Shown here in pieces: positions 8,106 to 15,750 of a stretch of DNA of 36,609 nt. Made by a program: the position numbers and the translations under genes. The notes beneath the pieces are model-generated. The model was not told the origin of the DNA and did no database searches. It was given only the letters and a program-made list of their open reading frames with translations. Source of the stretch: Enhydrobacter aerosaccus (lineage in GTDB: Bacteria; Pseudomonadota; Alphaproteobacteria; Reyranellales; Reyranellaceae); the NCBI GenBank assembly GCA_903915535.1, contig CAIWTJ010000008.1, forward strand, positions 1 through 36,609. The letters run 5' to 3'. How positions within the stretch are numbered: the first letter of the stretch is position 1; the number at the start of each line of letters is the position of its first letter.

Positions 8106-9920
8106 ATGGCGTTTCGTTCTTTCGGCTTTCAGCTGCTTTTTCGTGTTCTTCTGATCTCCGCCGCCTTCGTCACGGGCTTCGCGCCCATCGACGGCCATGC
8201 GCAGACAATCAACCCGCCAGCGGGTCAACTGACGAGCGTGGACGGCAAGAACATCTTTCCGTTCTTCCATGGCTCGAAGGTTGGCGATACCTGCAATCCC
8301 TACGTCGACTATAATTGCGAGGCCAGCGAGGCCACGATCAAGGCGGCGCAAGACGCGGCGGCGAAGAGCGGCAACTGCGATCCATACCTGAATTACAAAT
8401 GTCTCGACGCCTATCTTGGCGACGATTTTTTCACGCGCTTCTTTCGCTACTACCAGCTTGAATGGGGCAGAGCTGGCCCGCCGAGCGATCCGAATGCGCC
8501 GCCGTCGACCCGCGACGCGGCCGCCTGGCCGAAACCTCCGCAATCGGTTCCGCCGATGCCCTTTGTCGACTGGCCCTACGGCGGCACCACCCCTATCGGG
8601 ACCAGCCGGCCCAATGCGGTCGACAGCCCGTTCATGGCGGCGATCGCGAACACGAGTCTCGGCAAGTGGATGCAGGACGCGCACATCCAGGTTTACGGCT
8701 GGGTGAATGGCGGCTTCAACCTGAGCACCAATCAGCAGCAACCTGGCGGCAACGCCCCCGTCGGGTACGCCTACACCCCGAACACCGTTCAACTCGACCA
8801 GGCCGTCATTTACATCGAGCGGGTTCCCGACACGGTGCAAAAGGATCACGTCGATTGGGGTTTCCGCCTGTCAGCGCTTTATGGCGAGAACTACCGCTAC
8901 ACCAATTCCTACGGCCTTCTCAGCGATCAGTACAATGGGAGAAACCAGATCAACGGCTTCGACTTTCCGATGGTCTATGGCGAGTTGTATGTTCCACAAG
9001 TCGCCGAAGGCCTCACGTTCCGGCTCGGCCGTTACATTTCGGTCCCCGACATCGAAGCGCAGCTAGGCCCGAACAACTACACCTATACGCATTCGTTGAC
9101 CTACACGTTGGACAACTACACCAATACCGGCCTCCTGACCTCGCTGGCCGTGACGAAAAACGTAATGGTGCAGTTCGGCATCGACATCGGCACGGAAACG
9201 CCGGTCTGGATGCACGGGCGGACGCTCCAGAATCCCATGCCGAATGCCTTGTATCCCGGCAGCACGATGCCGCAGGATCCGGGAAACCAGGTCAGCTTTG
9301 CCGCCTGTATTCGCCTGACGAGCGATAGCGGCAACGATTCGTTCTATCCGTGCGTCGACGGCATCAACAACGGAGCCTGGGGATACAACAATCTCCAGTG
9401 GCACGGAGCCACCTACTACCACAAATTCAACGAACACTGGCACGTCGCCCTCGAGGCCTACTGGATTTCAGAAAATGGAATTCCCAACCTCAGGAATGCC
9501 GATGCCCAGGCGATCGTTGCCGGTGGAGGCACGCCCTTCTCTCCGCAGTACGTTACGTTCAACCCGCCAAATCAGGCCTTCTGCGCCGATGCGAATGCGC
9601 TCTCGTGCACGGGCAACGCGTACGGCTACCTGGCGTACATCAACTACTCTCCGGACAAGATGAACAATTTTACGTTCCGCCCGGAGATCTACGACGACCC
9701 GAATGGCTGGCGGACGGGCACCGGCGTTCCCACGCGCTATTACGCGGCGACGCTCGGTTGGCAGCACTGGCTCTCGCCGCAAGTCGTCGTTCGGCCCGAG
9801 ATCTCGTATTGGCACTCCGAGGCCGGCCCCGGCTACAGCGGCACCTTCAATGGTGCCTTCAACGGCGGCACGAAGGCCGACATGTTCATGTTCGCCATGG
9901 ACGCCATCGTGCACTTCTGA
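8106..9920 (+). CDS. Outer-membrane beta-barrel porin (OmpL/BBP2-like)
   Basis: A 604-residue exported protein. Residues 1-32 form a signal peptide ending GHA before QT, and the mature chain alternates polar and aromatic residues, ending in Phe as outer-membrane barrels do. I favour the putative beta-barrel porin-2 group (large alphaproteobacterial OmpL-like proteins); the solute is unknown. ATG 8106 is chosen over upstream in-frame starts because it follows GTGGGGG and opens the signal peptide. Near the mature N terminus is a duplicated motif, CNPYVDYNC (63-71) and CDPYLNYKC (91-99), perhaps disulfide loops. Third codon positions use T and A more often than in the kdp genes. It converges on the next barrel gene with only 3 nt between stop codons. 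Confidence 0.75.
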   Translation: MAFRSFGFQLLFRVLLISAAFVTGFAPIDGHAQTINPPAGQLTSVDGKNIFPFFHGSKVGDTCNPYVDYNCEASEATIKAAQDAAAKSGNCDPYLNYKCLDAYLGDDFFTRFFRYYQLEWGRAGPPSDPNAPPSTRDAAAWPKPPQSVPPMPFVDWPYGGTTPIGTSRPNAVDSPFMAAIANTSLGKWMQDAHIQVYGWVNGGFNLSTNQQQPGGNAPVGYAYTPNTVQLDQAVIYIERVPDTVQKDHVDWGFRLSALYGENYRYTNSYGLLSDQYNGRNQINGFDFPMVYGELYVPQVAEGLTFRLGRYISVPDIEAQLGPNNYTYTHSLTYTLDNYTNTGLLTSLAVTKNVMVQFGIDIGTETPVWMHGRTLQNPMPNALYPGSTMPQDPGNQVSFAACIRLTSDSGNDSFYPCVDGINNGAWGYNNLQWHGATYYHKFNEHWHVALEAYWISENGIPNLRNADAQAIVAGGGTPFSPQYVTFNPPNQAFCADANALSCTGNAYGYLAYINYSPDKMNNFTFRPEIYDDPNGWRTGTGVPTRYYAATLGWQHWLSPQVVVRPEISYWHSEAGPGYSGTFNGAFNGGTKADMFMFAMDAIVHF

Positions 9921-9930
9921 GCTTCAGAAG
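9914..9930. repeat. Inverted repeat spanning two convergent stop codons
   Basis: CTTCTGA and TCAGAAG form a 7-bp inverted repeat around GCT. It includes the porin stop (TGA 9918-9920) and the opposing stop (9924-9926). Both proteins end in codons for Phe plus TGA, so the symmetry may simply reflect that. It could act as a weak bidirectional transcription end; there is no U-tract. Confidence 0.3.
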
Positions 9931-10781
9931 CGATGGGCGATGCCGGCATACAGCTGCCAAGGCGCGGCAGCCGGCACGAGGCCGATATAGACCCCGAGAT
10001 CGAGCTGCCAGTTCGGTCCCGGGCTCCAGGCGAGCGCGAAGTCGAGCGTGTAGACGTCGCGCACGTCGGGATGGGTCGACCAGTTGGCGTACAGTTCCGC
10101 GAACGCCGTCACCCCTTCGACGATCGCGTGATTGAGGTTGATGATCGCCGGGAAGTTGACGTGATAGCCGGTGTCGTTGGGATTCTTCAGCACGTCGATC
10201 TGGCCCATCAGGATCGTCGTGAAGCCCGCGGGGAGCGGCAGCGCGAGCGGTGCCGCCATGCCGCCCTCGACATAGCGGTTGCCGATGCCCTGCGGCGCTG
10301 TCGGCCATTTTACGTAGGGCATGAGGGCGAGGGCCGGGCCGCCGCCGTCGTTGCCGAACAGGTTGATCTTCGCGCGCGTGAGGAGATCGCCGGTGCCGCG
10401 GGCGTTGGCGGTGCTGCCGCTGCTGCGGGTCGTCGTCGAAATGCTGGTGTAGGCGGCGAAGGTCGCTTCGAGGTCGACATTGTCGAGCACGCCGAGCTTG
10501 AACGTGGGATTGCCGATCACCCATGCCCACGTCGTCGTGTCGGCCGCGCTGGTGGTGTCCCAGGTGTAGAAGACGAGGTCGCTCTCGATCTGGAAATGAC
10601 CGGCATCGACCGTATAGGGCGCGTTCACCTTGGTCGGTCGGTCGGTGTTGAAGTCGCGCATCTTGTCGACCGGTGTCGGATTGAACAGCGTGTACGCGCT
10701 CTTGTCCTGCGCGGCCGCCGCGCCGGCATACACAAGCAGTGTCAATGCCGTGCCGATCAGGTACCCGGCGTGGATTTTCAT
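9924..10781 (-). CDS. Outer-membrane beta-barrel protein (phenol MetA-type transporter family)
   Basis: A 285-residue exported protein with a signal peptide (1-24, ending AAAA before QDK) and a C terminus GIAHRF typical of outer-membrane barrels. The mature part is a series of short amphipathic strands. The NTDRPT near the N terminus resembles the barrel family often annotated as a 'transporter' or MetA-pathway phenol degradation protein. Substrate unknown. Start ATG 10781 has a GGAGAT upstream. It is divergent from the kdp operon and shares the 184-bp intergenic region carrying the CCTATGG boxes, so it may share K+-linked control, although the boxes point the other way. Confidence 0.65.
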   Translation of the reverse strand: MKIHAGYLIGTALTLLVYAGAAAAQDKSAYTLFNPTPVDKMRDFNTDRPTKVNAPYTVDAGHFQIESDLVFYTWDTTSAADTTTWAWVIGNPTFKLGVLDNVDLEATFAAYTSISTTTRSSGSTANARGTGDLLTRAKINLFGNDGGGPALALMPYVKWPTAPQGIGNRYVEGGMAAPLALPLPAGFTTILMGQIDVLKNPNDTGYHVNFPAIINLNHAIVEGVTAFAELYANWSTHPDVRDVYTLDFALAWSPGPNWQLDLGVYIGLVPAAAPWQLYAGIAHRF

Positions 10782-10874
10782 TCTGCGATCTCCATCCCCC
10801 CAAAATGCCGGCCGCCGGACGCGATGCGTTGATGCAGATCAACGCGGCGAGGATCTAGTCGGCAATAGTGAATT

Positions 10875-10925
10875 CCTATGGGTTTCCTATGGCGAGCCCT
10901 GGCCGGCCGGCTCGAAATCCTATGG
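10875..10925 (+). promoter_or_regulatory. kdp operon promoter with three in-phase CCTATGG boxes (site B)
   Basis: CCTATGG occurs at 10875-10881, 10886-10892 and 10919-10925, spaced 11 and 33 bp, so all fall on one DNA face. The last lies in CTCGAAATCCTATG (10911-10924), identical to a 14-mer in site C. A TATGAC at 10939-10944 could be the -10 element, which puts the third box over the -35 position as in class II activation by PhoB-type regulators. The first gene starts at 10966. KdpE, encoded in this operon, is the obvious candidate binder, by inference. Confidence 0.65.
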
Positions 10926-10965
10926 CCGAGGAGCCTTGTATGACGCCGCTTCCACGGAGTGCCTC

Positions 10966-11049
10966 ATGCTCGACCTGCTGTTTCTCGGCGGCGGTGTTTT
11001 CCTATTCTGCCTGCTGATCGCCTACGAACGCCTCTGCAACAGGCTGTGA
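10966..11049 (+). CDS. 27-residue membrane peptide upstream of kdpF
   Basis: ATG 10966 follows CACGGAG and encodes 27 residues: a hydrophobic helix (about 3-18), then a short tail with Glu, Arg and Asn (YERLCNRL). The stop is 7 nt before kdpF. The size and single helix resemble KdpF, so this is probably a second small subunit or stabiliser of the Kdp complex, or a leader peptide. I cannot name it with confidence. It is the first gene after the boxed promoter. Confidence 0.6.
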   Translation: MLDLLFLGGGVFLFCLLIAYERLCNRL

Positions 11050-11056
11050 GGCCGCG

Positions 11057-11146
11057 ATGACGCTCGATTATGCACTGGGCGGGGCTCTTGCCGTGCTGTT
11101 GCTCGTCTACCTGACGGTCGCGCTGGCGCGTCCGGAAAAATTCTGA
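11057..11146 (+). CDS. kdpF: KdpF, small subunit of K+-transporting ATPase
   Basis: A 29-residue single-helix peptide (MTLDYALGG, then a hydrophobic run, ending ALARPEKF). The RPEKF end is characteristic of KdpF, which in E. coli stabilises the KdpABC complex in the inner membrane. It ends 7 nt before kdpA, as in other kdpFABC operons. Confidence 0.9.
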   Translation: MTLDYALGGALAVLLLVYLTVALARPEKF

Positions 11147-11153
11147 GGCCGCC

Positions 11154-12863
11154 ATGACACTCAACGGCTGGGCGCAGATCGCCCTCTACGTCGTGGTGGT
11201 GCTCGCGCTGACGCGGCCTCTCGGCGGCTATCTCGCCAACGTGATGGCGGGCGGGCGCAACTGGCTGTCGCCCGTGCTGCTGCCCGTTGAGCGCGCCTTC
11301 TACCGCCTGGCCGGCATCAACCCGGCCGAGGAGCAGAGCTGGTGGCTCTATTGCCGCGCGGTGGTGGTGTTCCATCTCGTCGGCTTTGTCTTTCTCTACG
11401 GATTGCTGCGCCTGCAGGCGGTGTTGCCGCTCAATCCGCAGGGCATGCCGGCGGTGCCGGCCGATCTCGCCGGCAACACGTCGGTGAGCTTCCTCACCAA
11501 CACCAACTGGCAGAGCTACGGCGGCGAAAGCACGATGAGCTACTTCTCGCAGATGGCGGGACTGGCCGTGCAGAACTTCCTGAGTGCGGCCGCCGGCATC
11601 GCGCTGGCAATGGCGATGATTCGCGGTTTCGCGCGCGCCCGTGCGAAGGGCCTGGGAAATTTCTGGGCCGACCTGGTGCGCGTGACGCTCTATGTGCTTC
11701 TGCCGGCCTGCATCGTGTTGACACTCTTCTTCGTCTGGCAGGGCGTGCCGCAGAACCTCGGCGCCTATGTCGATGCCGCGACGCTGGAGGGCGGCAAGCA
11801 GACGATCGCGCAGGGGCCGGTGGCCTCGCAACTCGCGATCAAGATGCTGGGCACCAATGGTGGCGGCTTCTTCAACGCCAACTCCGCGCACCCTTACGAG
11901 AATCCGACCGCGCTCTCGAACTTCGTGCAGATGATCGCGATCTTCGTGCTGGGCGCGGCCCTGACCAACACCTTCGGCCGCGCCGTCGGCGACGAGCGCC
12001 AGGGCTGGGCGCTGCTGGCCGCCATGGGCGTGCTGTTCATCGCGGGTGTCGCGGCCTGCTATTGGGCGGAAGCGGGCGGCAATCCGCAGCTCGCGGCGCT
12101 GGGCGTCGACAACAGCTTGGGCAACATGGAAGGCAAGGAGGTGCGCTTCGGCACGCCCCTGTCGGCGTTGTTCGCGGTCATCACCACCGCCGCCTCGTGC
12201 GGCGCGGTGAACGCCATGCACGACAGCTTCATGCCGTTGGGCGGCATGGTCCCGCTGGTCAACATCCTGCTGGGCGAGATCATCGTGGGCGGCGTGGGCT
12301 CGGGCCTCTACGGCATGCTGCTATTCGCCATCGTCGCGATTTTCCTCGCGGGCCTGATGGTCGGACGCACGCCGGAATATGTCGGCAAGAAGATCGAGGC
12401 GCGCGAGGTCAAGATGACCATGCTTGCCATCCTCTGCCTGCCGCTCGTGATCCTGGGCTTCAGCGCGCTGGCCTCGGTCCTGCCCGAGGGGTTGGCGGGC
12501 ACGTCGAATGCCGGTCCGCACGGCTTCAGCCAGATCTTCTATGCCTTCACGTCGGCCGCCGGAAACAACGGCAGCGCCTTCGCGGGCCTCTCGGCGAACA
12601 GCGTGTTCTGGAACGCGACGCTGGGCATCGCCATGGTGTTCGGCCGCTTTGCCGTGATCGTTCCCATGCTCGCCGTCGCGGGCTCGCTCGCGGCCAAGCG
12701 CCGGGCCGCGGCCTCGGTCGGCACTTTCCCCACCCATGGCGGGCTGTTCGTCGGCCTGCTGGTCGGCTCGATCCTGATCGTGGGCGGCCTCACCTTCCTG
12801 CCGGCGCTGGCGCTCGGTCCGATCGCCGAGCACTTCTCGCTGCTCGCCGGCACGCTTTATTAG
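11154..12863 (+). CDS. kdpA: Potassium-transporting ATPase, K+-binding subunit KdpA
   Basis: A 569-residue polytopic membrane protein (E. coli KdpA is 557), the channel-like subunit of the high-affinity KdpFABC pump. Selectivity-filter-type loops are present: [11 protein letters not shown] (about 116-126), the hallmark [15 protein letters not shown] (233-247), a [16 protein letters not shown] loop, and [12 protein letters not shown] near the C terminus. These four P-loops come from its K+-channel-superfamily ancestry. ATG 11154 lies 7 nt after kdpF. K+ enters through KdpA and is handed to KdpB for ATP-driven transport. Confidence 0.98.
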   Translation: MTLNGWAQIALYVVVVLALTRPLGGYLANVMAGGRNWLSPVLLPVERAFYRLAGINPAEEQSWWLYCRAVVVFHLVGFVFLYGLLRLQAVLPLNPQGMPAVPADLAGNTSVSFLTNTNWQSYGGESTMSYFSQMAGLAVQNFLSAAAGIALAMAMIRGFARARAKGLGNFWADLVRVTLYVLLPACIVLTLFFVWQGVPQNLGAYVDAATLEGGKQTIAQGPVASQLAIKMLGTNGGGFFNANSAHPYENPTALSNFVQMIAIFVLGAALTNTFGRAVGDERQGWALLAAMGVLFIAGVAACYWAEAGGNPQLAALGVDNSLGNMEGKEVRFGTPLSALFAVITTAASCGAVNAMHDSFMPLGGMVPLVNILLGEIIVGGVGSGLYGMLLFAIVAIFLAGLMVGRTPEYVGKKIEAREVKMTMLAILCLPLVILGFSALASVLPEGLAGTSNAGPHGFSQIFYAFTSAAGNNGSAFAGLSANSVFWNATLGIAMVFGRFAVIVPMLAVAGSLAAKRRAAASVGTFPTHGGLFVGLLVGSILIVGGLTFLPALALGPIAEHFSLLAGTLY

Positions 12864-12872
12864 GAGCCGATC

Positions 12873-14924
12873 ATGGCCACACGCGACAAGGCGCCGTCGC
12901 TGTTCGACGCCGCCATCCTGAAGCCCGCGATCGTCGCGAGTTTTGTGAAGCTCGATCCGCGCACCCTGATGAAGAACCCGGTGATGTTCACCGTCGAGCT
13001 GGTGGCGGTCGCCGCGACCATCCTGATGGCGCGCGATATCTCCGTGCACGGGCCGGGCGTGGGCTTCGAGATCCAGATCGTGGCCTGGCTCTGGGTCACG
13101 GTGCTGTTCGCCACCTTCGCCGAGGCGGTCGCGGAAGGCCGCGGCAAGGCCCAGGCCGACACCCTGCGCCGCATGAGGAGCGAGACCATCGCCAAGGTCC
13201 TGCTGGGCGTGGGCGGCGACCTGTTCGAGCCGGTACGGGCGCATTCGCTCAAGGTCGGGCAGGTGGTGCTGGTCGAGCCGGGCGACATCGTGCCGGGCGA
13301 CGGCGAGATCGTGGAAGGCGTGGCGACGATCGACGAATCGGCGATCACCGGCGAATCCGCGCCCGTCATCCGCGAGGCGGGCGGCGACCGCTCGGGCGTC
13401 ACCGGCGGCACCAAGGTGCTGTCGGACAAGATCAAGGTGCGCATCACCGCCGAGCAGGGCTCGAGCTTCCTCGACCGCATGATCGCGCTGGTCGAGGGCG
13501 CCTCGCGCCAGAAGACGCCGAACGAACTGGCGCTCTCCGTCCTGCTGGCCGGCCTCACGCTGATCTTCGTGCTGGCGGTGGTTACGATCCCGAGCTTCGC
13601 CACCTATGCCGGCGGCTCGGTCTCGGTGATCGTGCTGATTGCGCTGTTCGTCACCCTGATTCCGACCACGATCGGCGCGCTTCTGTCGGCGATCGGCATC
13701 GCCGGCATGAACCGGCTGGTGCGCTTCAACGTACTGGCGCTGTCCGGCCGCGCCGTGGAAGCGGCGGGCGACGTCGACACGCTGCTGCTCGACAAGACCG
13801 GCACGATCACGCTGGGCAACCGGCATGCGACGGAATTCCTGCCGGTGGGCGGCGTGGGTGAGGATGAAGTCGCGCGTGTGGCGCAGCTCGCCAGCCTCGC
13901 CGACGAGACCCCCGAAGGCCGCTCGATCGTCGTGCTGGCCAAGGAGAAGCACGGGCTGCGCGGCGTCGACATGGCCGACCTCAAGGCGCGCTTCGTGCCC
14001 TTCACGGCGCAGACGCGCATGAGCGGTGTCGATCTCGACGGCAAGGTGATCCGCAAGGGCGCGGTCGATGCCGTCGTGGCGCACGCGCAGTCGATGGGTG
14101 CGGCGGTGCCGCTGGAGGAGATCACCCGCATCGCCTCGTCGATCGGCAAGCAGGGCGGCACGCCGCTCGCGGTCTCGCGGGACGGTGTCGTGCTGGGCAT
14201 CGTCTACCTCAAGGACGTGGTGAAGGGCGGCATCCGCGAGCGCTTCGCCGAACTGCGCCGCATGGGCATCCGCACGGTGATGGTCACCGGCGACAATCCG
14301 CAGACGGCGGCGGCGATCGCGGCGGAGGCGGGCGTCGACGATTTCCTGGCCCAGGCCACGCCGGAGGCGAAGCTCAGGCTGATCCGCGCCGAGCAGGCCG
14401 GCGGCAAGCTGGTGGCGATGTGCGGCGACGGCACCAATGACGCGCCGGCGCTCGCCCAGGCCGATGTCGGCGTCGCCATGCAGACCGGCACCAATGCGGC
14501 GCGCGAGGCCGGCAACATGGTCGATCTCGACAGCGATCCCACCAAGCTGATCGAGATCGTGGCGATCGGAAAGCAGCTCCTGATGACGCGCGGCGCGCTC
14601 ACCACCTTCTCGATCGCCAACGACGTGGCGAAATACTTCGCGATCATCCCCGCGATGTTCATCGCCTTCTATCCGCAGCTCGCCGCGCTGAACGTCATGA
14701 AGCTCGCGACGCCGCAGAGCGCCATCTTGTCGGCGATCATCTTCAACGCCTTGATCATCGTGGCGCTGATCCCGCTCGCGCTGCGCGGCGTGCAGTACCG
14801 GCCGAGCGGCGCCGCCGCGCTGCTGCGCCGCAACCTGTTGGTCTACGGGCTGGGCGGTCTCGCCGTGCCCTTCGTCGGCATCAAGCTGATCGACATGCTC
14901 GTCACCGTCACCGGACTCGCGTGA
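12873..14924 (+). CDS. kdpB: Potassium-transporting P-type ATPase, catalytic subunit KdpB
   Basis: A 683-residue P-type ATPase (E. coli 682). Visible motifs are TGES at 159-162, the phosphorylation motif DKTGT with Asp307, and the hinge motif GDGTNDAP (about 518-525). Ser162 of TGES is kept; in E. coli this serine is phosphorylated to inhibit the pump when K+ is plentiful, so post-translational control may be conserved (inference). ATG 12873 is behind GGAG, 9 nt after kdpA. Unusually, 208 bp with a large palindrome separate it from kdpC, where Kdp operons are normally tightly packed. Confidence 0.98.
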   Translation: MATRDKAPSLFDAAILKPAIVASFVKLDPRTLMKNPVMFTVELVAVAATILMARDISVHGPGVGFEIQIVAWLWVTVLFATFAEAVAEGRGKAQADTLRRMRSETIAKVLLGVGGDLFEPVRAHSLKVGQVVLVEPGDIVPGDGEIVEGVATIDESAITGESAPVIREAGGDRSGVTGGTKVLSDKIKVRITAEQGSSFLDRMIALVEGASRQKTPNELALSVLLAGLTLIFVLAVVTIPSFATYAGGSVSVIVLIALFVTLIPTTIGALLSAIGIAGMNRLVRFNVLALSGRAVEAAGDVDTLLLDKTGTITLGNRHATEFLPVGGVGEDEVARVAQLASLADETPEGRSIVVLAKEKHGLRGVDMADLKARFVPFTAQTRMSGVDLDGKVIRKGAVDAVVAHAQSMGAAVPLEEITRIASSIGKQGGTPLAVSRDGVVLGIVYLKDVVKGGIRERFAELRRMGIRTVMVTGDNPQTAAAIAAEAGVDDFLAQATPEAKLRLIRAEQAGGKLVAMCGDGTNDAPALAQADVGVAMQTGTNAAREAGNMVDLDSDPTKLIEIVAIGKQLLMTRGALTTFSIANDVAKYFAIIPAMFIAFYPQLAALNVMKLATPQSAILSAIIFNALIIVALIPLALRGVQYRPSGAAALLRRNLLVYGLGGLAVPFVGIKLIDMLVTVTGLA

Positions 14925-14952
14925 TGCGATGAGAGTGTCCTTGTCGTTCATC

Positions 14953-15106
14953 CCTCCCCCGTCTTCGGGGGAGGTGGCCGAAGGCCGGAGGGGGTGTGCC
15001 GCAGGGGCGGTCTCTCCCTTTGCAAATCATGATCTCATTTCGGCGAGATCGGCCGTGTTGCTCTCCCCCTCCGCCCTGCGGGCACCTCCCCCGAAGACGG
15101 GGGAGG
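14953..15106. repeat. REP-like palindromic element between kdpB and kdpC
   Basis: Two 42-nt arms, 14953-14994 and 15065-15106, are inverted copies with only a few mismatches, around a 70-nt loop. Each arm also holds a small hairpin (CCTCCCCC/GGGGGAGG around GTCTTC). The element reads open in places, but that is a by-product of its composition. Such GC-rich palindromes are dispersed intergenic repeats in many alphaproteobacteria. Here it sits inside an operon, so a transcript reading through would fold into a long stem between kdpB and kdpC. Confidence 0.85.
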
Positions 15107-15132
15107 AATTCAAGAAACGTTAGGAGAGTGCA

Positions 15133-15735
15133 ATGTTGCGTCTTCTCAGAGCCTCGCTCGTCATCCTGTTGCTGATGACCCTGTTGACCGGCATCGCCTA
15201 TCCGCTGGCAATGACCGGTCTTGCCCATCTCGCCTGGCCGGGCCGGGCGAACGGCTCGCTGCTCGCGCGCGACGGCAAGGTCGTGGGCTCGGCGTTGATC
15301 GGCCAGACCTTCGCCTCGGACCGCTATTTCCATGGCCGGCCCTCGGCCACGACGGATGCCGACCCGAACGACGCGACCAAGACGGTGGCAGCTCCTTACA
15401 ATGCGGCAAGCTCCGGTGGCTCCAACCTCGCGCCGACCTCCAAGGCGCTGGTCGACCGGGTGAAGGAGGATGTGGCGAAGCTGGGCAGCAGTCCCTCGGC
15501 ACCGGTGCCGGCCGACCTGGTCACGACATCGGCGAGCGGCCTCGATCCCGACATCTCGCCGGCCTCGGCCGCGCTGCAGGTCGCCCGGGTCGCCAAGGCG
15601 CGCGGCCTGTCCGAGGTCGAGATCGGCCGCCTGGTGGCGCAACACACCGAAGGCCGCGTGTTCGGCGTGCTGGGCGAACCCCGGGTCAACGTGCTGCAGC
15701 TCAATCTCGCCCTCGACGCTCAGCACCGTCAGTGA
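15133..15735 (+). CDS. kdpC: Potassium-transporting ATPase subunit KdpC
   Basis: A 200-residue protein with one N-terminal transmembrane helix (about 6-29) and a periplasmic domain, matching KdpC (E. coli 190). Family landmarks are [10 protein letters not shown] followed by YFHGRPSAT, the [11 protein letters not shown] segment, and a C-terminal [11 protein letters not shown]...LVAQHTEGR region. KdpC is needed for assembly and high K+ affinity of the pump. ATG 15133 has a strong TAGGAGAG site directly after the palindromic element, so translation can restart independently of kdpB. Confidence 0.97.
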   Translation: MLRLLRASLVILLLMTLLTGIAYPLAMTGLAHLAWPGRANGSLLARDGKVVGSALIGQTFASDRYFHGRPSATTDADPNDATKTVAAPYNAASSGGSNLAPTSKALVDRVKEDVAKLGSSPSAPVPADLVTTSASGLDPDISPASAALQVARVAKARGLSEVEIGRLVAQHTEGRVFGVLGEPRVNVLQLNLALDAQHRQ

Positions 15736-15750
15736 CATCTTCAGGATCCG

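Noticed and set aside
14929..15123. 64-codon open frame between kdpB and kdpC
   Set aside because: Its translation comes from the palindromic repeat (PPPSSGEVAEGRRG type), a common artefact of such elements; no ribosome site.
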